DNA from: Camelus bactrianus
Lineage: Eukaryota > Chordata > Mammalia > Artiodactyla > Camelidae
Assembly: GCF_048773025.1 (NCBI RefSeq)
Contig: NC_133545.1
Coordinates: 34,498,501 to 34,562,500 of the forward strand
Direction of reading: 5' to 3'
DNA: 64,000 nt
In this document: piece by piece, positions 47,084 through 58,384 of the stretch
How the letters are laid out: each line of letters starts with the position of its first letter
How positions within the stretch are numbered: position 1 is the first letter of the stretch
Program-made: the position numbers and the translations under genes
Notes under the pieces: model-generated
Told to the model about the DNA's origin: nothing
Database searches by the model: none
Seen by the model: only the letters and a program-made list of their open reading frames with translations

Positions 47084-48639
47084 AGGGAAAAAACATTTGT
47101 GTTTCCTACCTTGGCAGTTGCAGGACTGGTGCCTCAGGGTTCAGCTCCAGAAGCCCACGTTGCTGCCTGCAAGCCTTCTGGCCTCTTGGCCTCTTGAATA
47201 ACCCCTGGGGTGAGGCACTGCCCCACTCTGCCGCTGAGCAGGGGAGAGGGGCGGGTCTGCCATGATGGGTGGGTTTGCCTCACAGGTGGTGTGAGGCAGA
47301 CTATTTATGGACTAGCCTGGGAGGCGGAGCCTCCCATCCTCAGGCACCCAAGTGTTTCTCATCCCAGGACTCCCCTGCTGTCCTCAGAGAACTCCTGAGA
47401 TCCCAGATTGGGTTCCTCTAGGAAGAGTGGTCAGGGTAACTGCCTGGGGCCTGATACCTGCTATTCTCTGTTTTGAAAGCTGTGTTAACAATTTCAGGTC
47501 TATAAGATATTCACTTGTACTTAGCAAAGAATAGCGTCACCATGTCACACTTTTATCTTTTTTTTACAAGATTTGTGAAATTTGAAATCCTTCATAACGT
47601 CCATCTTAGCCTGAATTTATATAAGCTTTCCACTAGAGATGGAGGAAGGGAAGTAGAGACATTGAGAGAGAGAAGAAAGAAAAAGCGAGAGAATTTAGAG
47701 CCCACAAAAGCACTGAATACATTCAAGAACAACTGCATTTTATTGTTGATCACCAGGAAAAGCTGCACAGCTAACTCTGTTCATCTTGATCCTGTGTGGT
47801 GAATTAGACCCACCTGTTTAGAGATGTGAGCGGCTTGATGCAATTAGATTCCTTCTATCCCACCATCCCCCTGCAGTTCATACTCATTAAATTTCTATTG
47901 ATGAGTTAAGAATTCAAACCAGCTGATATTCAGAATCCAAATGCTATAAAAAGTTCTTCTGGCTTCAAGATAAAAGGCTAAATAGTCCTCAGCATGTTAT
48001 AATTTTATTTCAAATGTGATTTTTAGATATACAGACGAGTAGTAGATTTTTAGATACACAAGAGTGGCTAATGCATCAAGCCGGGCTATATTCTGGGACA
48101 TTTTATATAAATTGTGTCAAGCAAATAAGAGAGAAGGATGACGCTCTAATAATTGTTGAAAATGTTTCAGTAATAAAATATCAGAAAAAGAAGTTATGTT
48201 TTCTTTCCTCACATATATAGAAACACCCCACCAGTTAGCTCCTTCCAGATCCAAAAGGTCTGGAGCTCTACTCTGTACATAATGGTGTTTAACTGAGGGC
48301 TCTGTAGCTTTCCATAGTTACTAACCCCAAGTGGAGACAGAATAGTCTTCACCAAATGATGCTTCTGGAACATTCTTGTGTCAACCAGATCTAAAGCTTC
48401 GGACTTTTATGTAATATCAGGATAATGGTTTTATCTTTGCCAAGATCAATTGCCTAGGATTCATACAAATAAGTATTTAAATATTTAATGTAAAAACCCC
48501 AGAAATAGAATCCTTAAACATTTTAGAAAATCTGGTCTGCAAAATTAAATTGTTGAGATCTTGTAGAAATTTGCATATTTTTGCTTATAAAGCAAAATTA
48601 TGAGAAAAAGAAGAGCATTGTATGGTCATTAAGACCCCA
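47084..48639. other. Unassigned; GC-richer patch then AT-rich DNA
   Basis: 47100-47420 is clearly more GC-rich than its surroundings ('gagaggggcgggtctgccat', 'gggaggcggagcctcccatc') but has few CpGs, so it is not a CpG island. It could be further LTR-derived sequence or an unrecognised repeat. The rest is AT-rich. A 27-bp imperfect tandem duplication sits at 48018-48071. Confidence 0.45.
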
Positions 48640-50103
48640 GGAGTCAGGGCAATTATTGTTTTTATAGATATAGAAACACAAAAAGGATTACAGTCAGGTC
48701 TTTAACAGAATAATATACATGATGGGTTCACTCAGTATAAATGGTCAAAAAAGGATAATTTTGTGCATGTTTATCTGTATTTAGAAAATAAGATAATTAT
48801 ATCCCAGGATATAAAAAATGAAATGAAAAATACACCTGAACAAAGAAGCCAAAGAGGCATACATTAGCAGCCAAAGGTGGTTCGGTCAATTCAAGGGGAA
48901 GAAAATTGGTATTTATGTATGGGGATAAGTGCGGCTGCAGTATTCGGACCATATAATAGTTTCAGAACTGGAATCATGGTATTCGGTCTGAGGTCGGCAT
49001 AAGCAGTGAGTTTAGTCTCAATGTATTTTTGATAATTCTGGGCATTTAAAATATACCCATAATTGCTCAATTGTTTTGCAAGCAACAGGAAGCTAAAGCC
49101 TCTGCCCAAAATCTCAATACAATGACAAAACTCAGCTTCTTTTGAAATTGAGCTGAATATCATGTAGTAAAGCTCACAGTCCCTCTCTTTGGAGCCCTTA
49201 AAAGTCAATTCCAAAAGCCGTTTTTCTTTTGAATATTACCAAATCTTAACACAATTTAAAAAATTAACTTTCGTATGTTTTTCTACATGCATAAATTGAC
49301 TGTAGACTTTAAAATGTCCTTTAAAATCTAAGGATTTATAGTCTCAGTCACCTTTAAAATTCTCTTAAGACAACCAAACCCCTTAAAATTTAGTGGAAGC
49401 TATATTTATAATCAAATTTGTTGTCTTTGTTCCCAAATCAGCAGTCATTCATCTGGAAAACTGTTCTCTGTGGGTCTTTATCAGCTGCACTCTCACCTCA
49501 GTAGAAATTGATCTTTCTCTCTAGCTCTGTCATAAACTGTTCACCTTCATTATATTGTATAAACCATGTCCCTTTACATGCAGTACAAGTCTTTTGCCTA
49601 TTTGAGGGTTAGACCCATACTCTGTCCTTCCCTTGTTCCTTCTGCCTAGTGGGACCAATACATCCAGCTAGGCTCAACCAGTGGGAGATAGTGAAGGACT
49701 GGGGTGTGGGAGGAAGGGAAGGGAGAAGCCAGGGTATTTCTCTTTCCTTTGTCTGCCTCAGGGGTGGGTGCTGGTCCCACAGCAGCAGGGGCATCCTCTC
49801 TGTGGCAACATTCGTCATACATCTTCTCCCTTACTTCCCAATTCAGCACCTTCCAGACAGCCCTCGCCACAGGTGCAGCTCCACCCGAACTGCCCCCATT
49901 GGGGCTTTGTCACATCACCTCCTTCCTCTTTCCCTTCAGAGGAGTGCTAGTGCTTCTTGTTGTTGCTCAGCTCCAGGTTGTCCCAGTTTCATGATTGGCT
50001 TCCCAGCGTTTCCAACACATTTGTAAACACGTTCCTTCATTAAAATCCCTCTGTTTGAAATGCCAAGAATGCTTCTTGTTTTTGTGACTGTACCCTGTCT
50101 GAT
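48640..50103 (+). repeat. Direct repeat block, copy A
   Basis: About 1.4 kb that recurs at 56790-58075. Strong shared segments are 'tgttgtctttgttcccaaat', 'atcagctgcactctcacc', 'ctttacatgcagtac', 'agtgggagatagtgaaggac' and 'gagaagccagggtatttctc'. Further upstream 'ctggaatcatgg' and 'attagcagcc' type phrases also align. By eye, 49415-49625 is roughly 85 percent identical to copy B, and the upstream third is more diverged. The last 450 bases end 'aaatccctctgtttgaaatg', then 'tgactgtaccctgtctgat', which I recognise as the terminus of a mammalian interspersed repeat that I cannot name. The block may be a local duplication or two copies of one long repeat. Confidence 0.65.
48891..49214 (-). other. 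Unassigned 107-codon reading frame in copy A
   Basis: A minus-strand frame starting MELTFKGSKERDCELYYMI and ending with IHKYQFSSP. It has mixed, protein-like composition, with no signal peptide, membrane segment or motif that I recognise. The aligned part of copy B (about 57070-57230) keeps some of the same words (KLTA) but is not open over this length. It may be a relic of a gene or of the coding part of a repeat. No promoter, splice sites or longer frame support a live gene. Confidence 0.25.
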
Positions 50104-51429
50104 CCACTTGGTTGTCTTCCCCTTCTTGGCTGTGAAGCCCTGGAGGCCGAGAGTTTTCCTAAGTCCTTAGTTGCTCTTCTGCTTCCAGTCTGACCTCCTG
50201 TTTAATCTCTCTTGAGAAAACTATCTGTATTATCTTCCCAAACTACAAACATAATCAATTCATTGTTCTTCAAGGTCTCCCCATTGTCTGCACCATTTTT
50301 TAAAATTTCCTCCTCCTTTGTGTCTCAACTTGTTTTTCAGTGAATTAGAAGCTGACAAAGCATATTTAATAAAAGAGAAACTGTGAATGTAAACTAATTA
50401 TCACTATAGAAAAAGTAAGTAAATGGATGATACCAGAAGGAGAGTTGGGTAAGGAGACAAATAGTTACAGAATTTGTCTCCAAACATTTTGACAATCATA
50501 AATGGGAGACAATTACATGCCTCCCTTTCAGAGGGTGAGTAAAGCGTTCTTGGCACTTCCAGCTGATGGAAATTGCTCACCTTATCAGGAGTAAGGTGAA
50601 GTCAAGCAAGTAAGACTTCAAAATTCATGTAAAGAAAGGATTCAGCAATTAGACAAGTATTTGAAAGTCACAGCTCACAAAGGATGGATGAATTGTCTGT
50701 CATTCAAACAATCTTTCATAATTGCTAGTTGTCTCTACGATTATAATAAATGTGAACAGGAAAGAAATAACTTTGTTTACAGGCATTCTCTAATTTTATT
50801 AACAGCTCCATACTCTTTAAAGACCAAATAAACAGCAGATAAGGTGAATATTACAGAATGAAATTCTGGAGCAAATAATTATGACTCTGCTGAATATATG
50901 GTCTTTCCATTTTTTGCAATGATGTGGCCAAAGGAATATCTCCAGGCAAGACCAGGATATTTCCCCAAAATTAACAAATACAGAAAAAAAATGAGAGAGA
51001 AGAGTCCTAGGCTTGCCCAAGGCCATGAACAAATGATTGATCAAGTCCCTCAAAATTTTGTTCTACAGTGCATAGGACAGAAAAATAAGTAGGATTTATA
51101 AACTTTCTACTAATTCCATAGGAAATAAGTCTAACTTTTCTTCAGTAAATATCTAATTGAGTAAGAAAGTTCCCTATTGAAATTGCTAGAAAGAATTAGT
51201 AGGAATACATATTTCTAAACAACAAAATCAAATGATCTGCTAGATTTAGGGTTTTATTAATATAAATTGATTAAAATTTAGAAATGTCTGCCAAATATAA
51301 TATTCAGTTTTAGAATAATAGATTTTAAGCCATTCTTTCTAATAATTACATTACAGCAAAACCAATTGTGTTGAATCCACTCCTGCCTTGAAAAAATAAA
51401 AAAATAAAAGTATAGGGGAATTTTAAAAA
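50104..51429. other. Unassigned non-coding DNA
   Basis: AT-rich; no assignable repeat. The opposite-strand frames at 50817-51053 and 50898-51092 overlap and have no domain signature. Confidence 0.5.
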
Positions 51430-51812
51430 TGATAATGCCTACTGTTGATGAGTGTGTGGGGAAAAGAACAATTTCATAACAGCTTGTAGAAATGAAATCA
51501 ATAAAATCTCTCTGCTGGGTTATCAATAAACACCAGAAGTCTTAATATATGTATGTACCTTTTCATTAAATAATACCAGTTCTAGGAATTTATTTTAGGG
51601 AAATACTAATGGGCATGTACAAAATTTTCTACACAGATGTTCATCATAGCATTGCTTTTAAAACTAAAAAATTGGAAATGGCTCAAAAGAAAGTTATTAA
51701 ATAAATGATCATATGTTCCCACAATAGAACATAATGCAGCTATTAAAATTGGTATAGTAAAAGAATTTAATCATATTGAAAGATGTTCTCAATATATTAT
51801 ACAAAGAAACTA
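51430..51812 (+). mobile_element. LINE-1 (L1M-type) ORF2-end fragment, sense
   Basis: 'gatgagtgtgtggggaaaag', 'cagttctaggaatttatttt', 'cagatgttcatcatagcatt', 'aacataatgcagctattaaa' and 'agatgttctcaatatattat' follow the order of old L1 ORF2 C-terminal sequence. No open frame remains. Confidence 0.7.
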
Positions 51813-52560
51813 TTGCTAAGGAGACTTCCAGTAAAAGACGGTAATGGCAGATTGAACACATACATTTAGGCCTGCTCCTTCCTGGAACCCTAAAAATAAC
51901 AGCAGAGACGTTTCATAAAGCAAAAGATCCACAGAGATAAGGAAACAATAACAAAAACATTTTGGATGCTGGAGAGTAGTCGCTGACTTAGCTGATCCAA
52001 AAAAGCTGAGCCCTAAATCAACAATGTGGAGAACCAATAAGCAACTTGATTTCCATTTTGTTCCAGAACCCATGAAAAGCTCAGAAATGGATGGCATCAG
52101 GTATTATGAAAGTCGTCTAAAGGCGGCACTAAACTTTTACCCAATGTGGTAAAATGACACTCCAGGGTAAGGTAAAGGGAGATCACAAGACAATGGCTCT
52201 GCAGAAGACCAGAAGGCAACCAATATGGTCAAAGAAGCACCACAGGTTTTAAATAATATATCTTCATGAAACGAAACTGGAAAAATACCTTAGCAAAGTG
52301 TTATACTGGAAAGGAAAATGATTCAAAGCATACCACATGACTCAGTTGTAAATGGTTTTTATATAATCATAATGATAGGAACACTAAATTGATGTAATCA
52401 AAATTAAAATGTACCTAAATTGAAAGAATAGAGAGATGGAAAGTGCATATATTTGGTGGGGGTTAGGACACAGTAAAAGAGAACTAAACCCTCAGAAGAG
52501 AATGGGGGATGTAATGACCATAAAAATATTTTGTACCAGTTTGCGGACCACCTTCTGGCA
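51813..52560 (+). mobile_element. L1/HAL1-like 5' region, sense
   Basis: It begins 'aaggagacttccagtaaaag', then 'gacggtaatggcagattgaa', a typical L1/HAL1 5' start. It continues through 'tgatccaaaaaagctgagcc' and 'ccattttgttccagaaccca'. It follows the 3' part of another L1 directly, so two L1-lineage fragments lie head to tail. Confidence 0.45.
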
Positions 52561-52749
52561 AAGAAACTAAAAGAGTTGCAGAACTTTCACAAGTAGGATT
52601 CTACCAAATAATAACATGTAATTGCCATTTCTAAAATCCAAACTTGTAAATAGGCATAAATGATTTAAATCTAATGACACTCCTCATTGTCTTATATTTG
52701 ATAGTCTAGTCATAGCTAGTTAAAGATGGCTGTGATATTTGCCCACATT
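52561..52749. other. Unassigned non-coding DNA
   Basis: Short AT-rich stretch, nothing recognised. Confidence 0.5.
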
Positions 52750-52880
52750 TTTCAATAAATGTTGAGTGTGCACCTGTTCTCTGTCAGGAAACACAGTAGA
52801 CACTGGAGACATCAAGACAAACTAGCCTAGGTCTCTGCTAGGGACATGTAGCTACTCTACAAATGAAGAATAGTTAGGTG
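52750..52880 (-). mobile_element. LINE-2 3' terminus, antisense
   Basis: 'tttttcaataaatgttgagt', 'tgtcaggaaacacagtagac' and 'actggagacatcaagacaaa' correspond to reversed L2 end sequence. Confidence 0.5.
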
Positions 52881-53959
52881 CCTTCAATCAAATCTTGAAG
52901 CAACTCTTGGTCATGACTGTAAAATTGTCCTCCCTGTAGGAAGAGTAGCCACAAATACTCTAAGGGATGAAGGAGAAGATATATCTGGGTAATAGAAATC
53001 TCTGTGATCCTTGATATCCCTGCAGACTTCACAATGAGGAGGTTTCCAAGTTACTTCAGGCAAGATGTATTTCTGGTTTTAAAAAGAAAGTGCCTTTCTT
53101 CTCTTAGAGACACAGAAATAACAGTGTCATATAACACTGAGAACACATTACTTCTTGTTCATTATGTAAGCACTAAAATGAAGTTTTTTGATTATGTAGG
53201 TTAAACTAAAATGAGCCATTCCTCAATTCCAAATGAGAAACAATAAATGACTAATAACCAAGGTCTCAGTCAGTGATCCCTTTTCCAATCAAAAGTCGAC
53301 ATATAACTATCTTAGTATCAGTATATTAATGATTCCTATGTTATCAACAATATAATTAACAATATTATAGTAATAATAATAATGATATGGAAATCCATCA
53401 TGACATATTTTTAGATCTTACTCTTCCTGGATTATTTTCTTTATTTCATTAGGATTTAAACCAAGTCTTCATGAATCAAACCCTGCACCATTGTCATATC
53501 AGCAAATTTAACTTAAATAGAAAATTATATTAATTGCTTTGGATCAAATCAAGCTTTACATTCTCCCATTTATATGGTCTCCTTTGACCTCTCTGACAGT
53601 CATGATCTCAATGAGTCTTTTCCATATATAATAATAGGGCTTACTCAGCTGAGGTCACAATGTCTCCTGGATCTGTCTGACAGATGAAAGTTTGGCATGT
53701 GTTTAAGAGGAAAGAGACACTTTAACTATCACAGTTACTCACAAGTGCCTTGGACATTGTGCCCCAAAGTTGATGACTGTAATAAACGTTGATAGGAGAG
53801 CCTTGGTATTTGATAAAAGAGACTCTTAAGAAACTGGGAAATCATTTAAAAACTCTACTTCCTTTAATCCAAGAATCTCAAATCACAGATTTTTAAGCTT
53901 TCATTTCCTACTCTAGGCCTGAGAACCTTTAAACCAGCAGTGCTGCATAGGCAATTTAA
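52881..53959. other. Unassigned non-coding DNA
   Basis: AT-rich with a short (TAA)n patch near 53370-53382. A 66-codon frame at 53004-53204 is not domain-like. Confidence 0.5.
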
Positions 53960-55245
53960 TGGAGAAAGAATAATCTCTTCAAGAAATGGTGCTAGAACCA
54001 TTTAAAATCCAATTCAAACAAATGACAAACAAAAAACCCCCACAAAACTTCAATTCATTTCTCACACCGTATGTAAAATTATTGACTTCAAAATAGATGA
54101 TAAACCAAAATGCAATACTTAAAACTATAAAACTTACAGAAGAAAATACTGTAATTTTGGGAAAATTTTCTTAGATACAGTATGAAGAGCATGATCCAAT
54201 AGAAAGAAACTGATAAATTGGACTTAAAATTTTAAATTTCTTTTTTTAAAAAATCACTGTTAAGAAAATGAAAATGCAAGCCATAGACTGGGAGAAAATA
54301 ATTGCAAAACATAACCATCAAAGGACTTGTATATAGAATATATAGAGAACTTTTACAACTCAATAAAAACTTGAAAACATAATTTAAATATAGGTACAAG
54401 ATTTCAAGAGACATTTCAACAAAGGAAATACGTAAATGGCAGATAAGCACATGATAAAAAAGCTCAACATCATTAGTCATTAGGGAATTGCAATTAGAAC
54501 CACAATGAGATACAACTATACCTGGACTGAGTAGATAAAGTAAAAATGATTGACTATGAGAAGTTCTGGCAAAAATGTGAAGCAATTGGTGGTCTCATCT
54601 CCCATACCGCTAGTGGGAATGAACAGTGATGCAATGACTTTAGGAAATAATTTCATAGTTTCTTAAAATTTAAACATACGCCTATGTATGATCTACCCAT
54701 GCCACTTCCAGGTATTTATTTACCTGAGAGAAGAGAAAGCATTTGTCCATATGCAGACTTATTTGGAATAGCCTAAAACTGGAAACAACCTAAATGTCTT
54801 TCAACTGGTGGGTGGATAGACAACTTGTGGTATAGTCATACAATGGAATACAACTCAGCAATTAAAGAAATGAACTATTGATGTTCACTATAATTTGGAT
54901 GAATCTCAAAATACATATATTGAGTGATGAAGACAGACAAAAAAGAACATATGCTGTATGATTTAATTTGTATAAAATTCCGGGAAATGCAAACTAACAT
55001 ATAAAGACAGAAATCAGATCAGTAGTTGCCTGGAAATGGGAGTTGAAGTGGTGCAGAAGGGTCAGGAGGGGGAGATTATAAAGTAAAACTAGGAAACTTT
55101 TGGGGGCGATGGATATATTCACTATCTTAATTGAGCTGATTATCTCACTAGTGTGTATATATGTCAAAATTAATCAAATTGCATGCTTTCAATATGCGAA
55201 ATTTACTTTATATCAGTTATATCTCAATAAAGCTATTAATAAAAC
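53960..55245 (+). mobile_element. LINE-1 (L1M-type) 3' portion, sense, about 1.3 kb
   Basis: Long collinear match to the L1 ORF2 C-terminus and 3' UTR: 'aagaaatggtgctagaacca', 'ccatagactgggagaaaata', 'agctcaacatcattagtcat', 'gccacttccaggtatttatt', 'catacaatggaatacaactc', 'cagtagttgcctggaaatgg' and 'atatctcaataaagctatta'. No long frame survives. It is the longest L1 ORF2-derived piece here. Confidence 0.85.
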
Positions 55246-55279
55246 AACAAGTTCAACCCTTATTAATTATATAACTGAA

Positions 55280-55415
55280 AGTGAGTACTTGACCTCTCTG
55301 GAATTTACTTTATTTGCAAGTGACAAGAATAATAAAATCCTATGTATCCTCAAGGTTACTGTAAAAATCAAATGAGATGATTGTAAAATGTTTAGCAAAA
55401 TGTTAAGAGCTATCT
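55280..55415 (+). mobile_element. MIR SINE 3' half, sense
   Basis: 'gtgagtacttgacctctctg', 'actgtaaaaatcaaatgaga' and 'tgtttagcaaaatgttaaga' match the 3' half of MIR. Confidence 0.6.
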
Positions 55416-56265
55416 GTATGAAATGAAGTATTTCTGTTGACATTGTTATTATTAATTTCAAAAAATCTGCATGACCAACCAACAAACCAGTGATTTGTGG
55501 TGGGGAAAAGACTTGCAGGAAAATGTGGAAGGCATAAGAAGCAGAGAATTAAGTTCAGTACACTTGAATTCTGAAGAGAGCCAGTGGCCACAACCTTTGA
55601 CTCATGCTATTGATTTTCTGTCCTCAACTGCCCACGTTAGTCCTTGACACCTTAGATCACTCAGATTCAAACTTACATTGCACTTTCTTTTACTTTCTTT
55701 CCTTTGTCTTTCTCCTAGTTAGAGTGTGTAGGAGTGGCCAAGTAGTCATAACTCATAAGCAGTGAAACGCAGCAGGCAGTCAGGGTCCCCCACCACTCTG
55801 AGCCACGTTAGTTTAACTTAGCACCACCATGACCCCCATACACACACACTCCTTCACCATTTCCCTAGCTGATACAAGTTCAGAGGGCACCTCAAGACTT
55901 TGGCAAATTCTCCTGGAGCTCCCATGTTCATGGGTTCTTCTGGTTTCTGGATCCCTACAAGTGGAGGTAGTGTTTCTATTTATACTACATCACCCTAGAC
56001 ATGAAAAGTCCCATCACTTGTTTTCACTAAGTACACATGTATAATAATGAGTTTAGTAGAACTTACTGGAGAATTGGAGGTCAACAAGAGTGATTACATT
56101 ACAGACCATAAAGCCACTATCATCTAGTTCTATCTCCTGATCTCTCCTTGCTCTACAATTCTAGGACTTCCAACAACTCCTCTGGTGAGGCAGAACAATT
56201 CATCTCTCTCCTCAGCAGCCTTGAGATTCACCCATGTCCAGGCCTGTTCCAGGATAGGCATCAAT
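55416..56265. other. Unassigned non-coding DNA
   Basis: No assignable repeat. A 71-codon frame at 55829-56044 is not domain-like. Confidence 0.5.
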
Positions 56266-56333
56266 CAAGGAATTTTTCTAATAAAGAATAGGAATTGACC
56301 AAGGAATTCTTCTAATAAAGATAATTCCCTTCT
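56266..56333. repeat. 34-bp imperfect tandem duplication
   Basis: Unit 1 starts 'caaggaatttttctaataaa' at 56266 and unit 2 starts 'caaggaattcttctaataaa' at 56300. The first 21 bases differ at one position and the second half is more diverged. Confidence 0.75.
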
Positions 56334-56789
56334 AAGAGGATTCTGATATTAGCTATTAATATAATAATTATCTTCAAATTCCAACTGTTATTATAAGATG
56401 TGAAGGCAAATCACAATCAGAAAAATATACTTCAATAGAATATATTCCAGGCTGGACTTAAGCCAAATGGAAGGATTTTAAGTTCTTTGCCACCCCCGCC
56501 CCCTTTTTTTTTCCACCACCAAGTATAGACCCTTTCCTTTTTCCAGCTGTATTTCTGCCTCTCTCCATGTGCATTTCCATGTGCATTTCTCAATTCTCAT
56601 TATTTTCATCAGAAAGTGTTTAAATGAGATTTTTAAGTCTCAGATAAGGAAGATTAACAATTATCCAAGGTGTGATAGGTCCTTTATGAGTTTTAAAGGA
56701 AAATTGTTCTATACCGAAAGAATCAAGCTCTGGTGTAACTGGCTGGTATTTGGGAAGCAAGGCACCACTCTTCCATAAGATCTAAGCAT
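56334..56789. other. Unassigned non-coding DNA
   Basis: No repeat recognised. A doubled 'tccatgtgcatttc' word occurs at about 56563-56588. Confidence 0.5.
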
Positions 56790-58075
56790 GTAAGTAGATG
56801 AGCAATTTTCCTCTTTGTGGATGTAAAATACACAATGAATCTTAAGCAACTATTCATTAGAAACATGTATAAGCCAGATTCACTCAGTGATCATGTAAAC
56901 ATATATGTAAATCACATAAAAAGCATTATTGCTGTGCCTGCTTTCTGTATTTAGATCATTGAGATAATATGTCCCATGCCTAAAGCCAAATAAAAAAAAA
57001 AATACCCAAACCCAAAAGTTACAGTCTTCCCTAGGTGCTAGCTGCTAAAGGTAAGCCAGCTGAATCCAAGGTAAAGTTAGTATTTATTTATAGAGATAAA
57101 TACAGTTTTGTATTGAAGACCATATAATCATCTCAGACCTGGAATCATGGTTCATAGTCTGAAGTCTGGCATTAGCAGTGAGCTTGGTCTCACGTTACTT
57201 TTTATTTAAAATGTACTTGTAATTAATTATTCAATGTGAATGAGCTATATGAAGGTTATACAAACTCCATTTGCCAATTAAAGAAACAAAGGCTTCAGAT
57301 TTAGTGGTAGAATTTCTCTTGAAGCTGACATCAAGCTCAACACCAAGCCAAAGAGACAGAGGTTACTTCCTAAGGCTGTTCTTCTGGATATTTACAAATC
57401 TCCACCCAATATATTACTACATTCCATACAGAACTGCTATACTTTTCCTTATACACAGATGAAATTTTCAGACTTTAAATCTTCAAAATCTAAATATCTG
57501 AGGTTTAGATTCTAATGATACAATCAATCCCTTAAAATTTGTTGTCTTTGTTCCCAAATCAGCCATCATTCATCTGTAAAAACATTGTTCTCTCTGGGCC
57601 ATTATCAGCTGCACTCTCACCCCAGTGGAAATTGATCTTTTTCTCTGGCTCCTTCATAAATTGTTCACCCTTATTTTATGGCACAAACCACATCACTTTA
57701 CATGCAGTACCAGTCATTTGCCTGTTTGAGGCTCAGACCCATATTCTGTCCTTCTGCTCTACCTGCCTAGTAGGACCGCTACACTTGCCTTTCTTTCTTG
57801 TCAACTGGCTTCTGGGTAGGCTTGGCCAGTGGGAGACAGTGAAGGACTGGAGCTTCGGAGAAGGGGAGAAGCCAGGGTGTTTCTCCCTCATTTGCTCTGT
57901 CTCAGGGTTGGGTGGTGGTCCCACAGTAGCAGATGTATGTTCTCTGTGGCAACATTATTAGTCAAGCATCTTTCCTCCATGATTCAGCACCCTCCAGACA
58001 GCCTTCACCATGGGTGTAACTCCAATCAAATTCTACTTTCTAGGTTCTGGCATCCCCATCAATATATGAGTCTCT
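56790..58075 (+). repeat. Direct repeat block, copy B
   Basis: Partner of 48640-50103. It keeps the same segment order ('gattcactcagtgat', 'agctgctaaaggtaagccag', 'gacctggaatcatggttcat', 'tgttgtctttgttcccaaat', 'agtgggagacagtgaaggac', 'attcagcaccctccagacag'). It stops before the terminal part present in copy A and has an extra 20-30 bases near 57785-57810. A 140-codon frame at 57539-57961 runs through the conserved part; the matching region of copy A is not open in the same way, so I regard it as chance. Confidence 0.65.
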
Positions 58076-58368
58076 GAGTATATGGTCCTGAATTCTGAAC
58101 AAATGGAAATCCCTAAAAAACGAATGCTCAACATTAGTATCAGTAGTTAATATCTATACTCCTAATAGGGTGTGATGAGGATGGTATTTTACTTCTGCAG
58201 TCTTCCTCCCTAAGACTTACAACCCCAGTCCATTCAGGAGAAAAACATAGAAAATCAAACTGGTGGACATTCTTCAAAATACTTAACCAGTACTCTTTCA
58301 GATGGATGTTCAAGATATTTTCTCTAAAGTCTTTAGTAACTTCTGTAGTATCCACTATTTTATTCCTT
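58076..58368. other. Unassigned non-coding DNA
   Basis: Unique-looking AT-rich DNA that precedes the camelid SINE. Nothing recognised. Confidence 0.5.
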
Positions 58369-58384
58369 AAAAACAGTGATACTA

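Noticed and set aside
47100-47420. CpG island / promoter of a gene
   Set aside because: GC-rich compared with the surroundings, but only a few CpGs in 320 bases and no exon downstream, so it does not meet the usual idea of a CpG island.
57539-57961. 140-codon plus-strand reading frame in duplicated block B
   Set aside because: The matching part of copy A is not open in the same frame, and the sequence aligns with the body of an interspersed repeat. Chance openness is the simpler reading.
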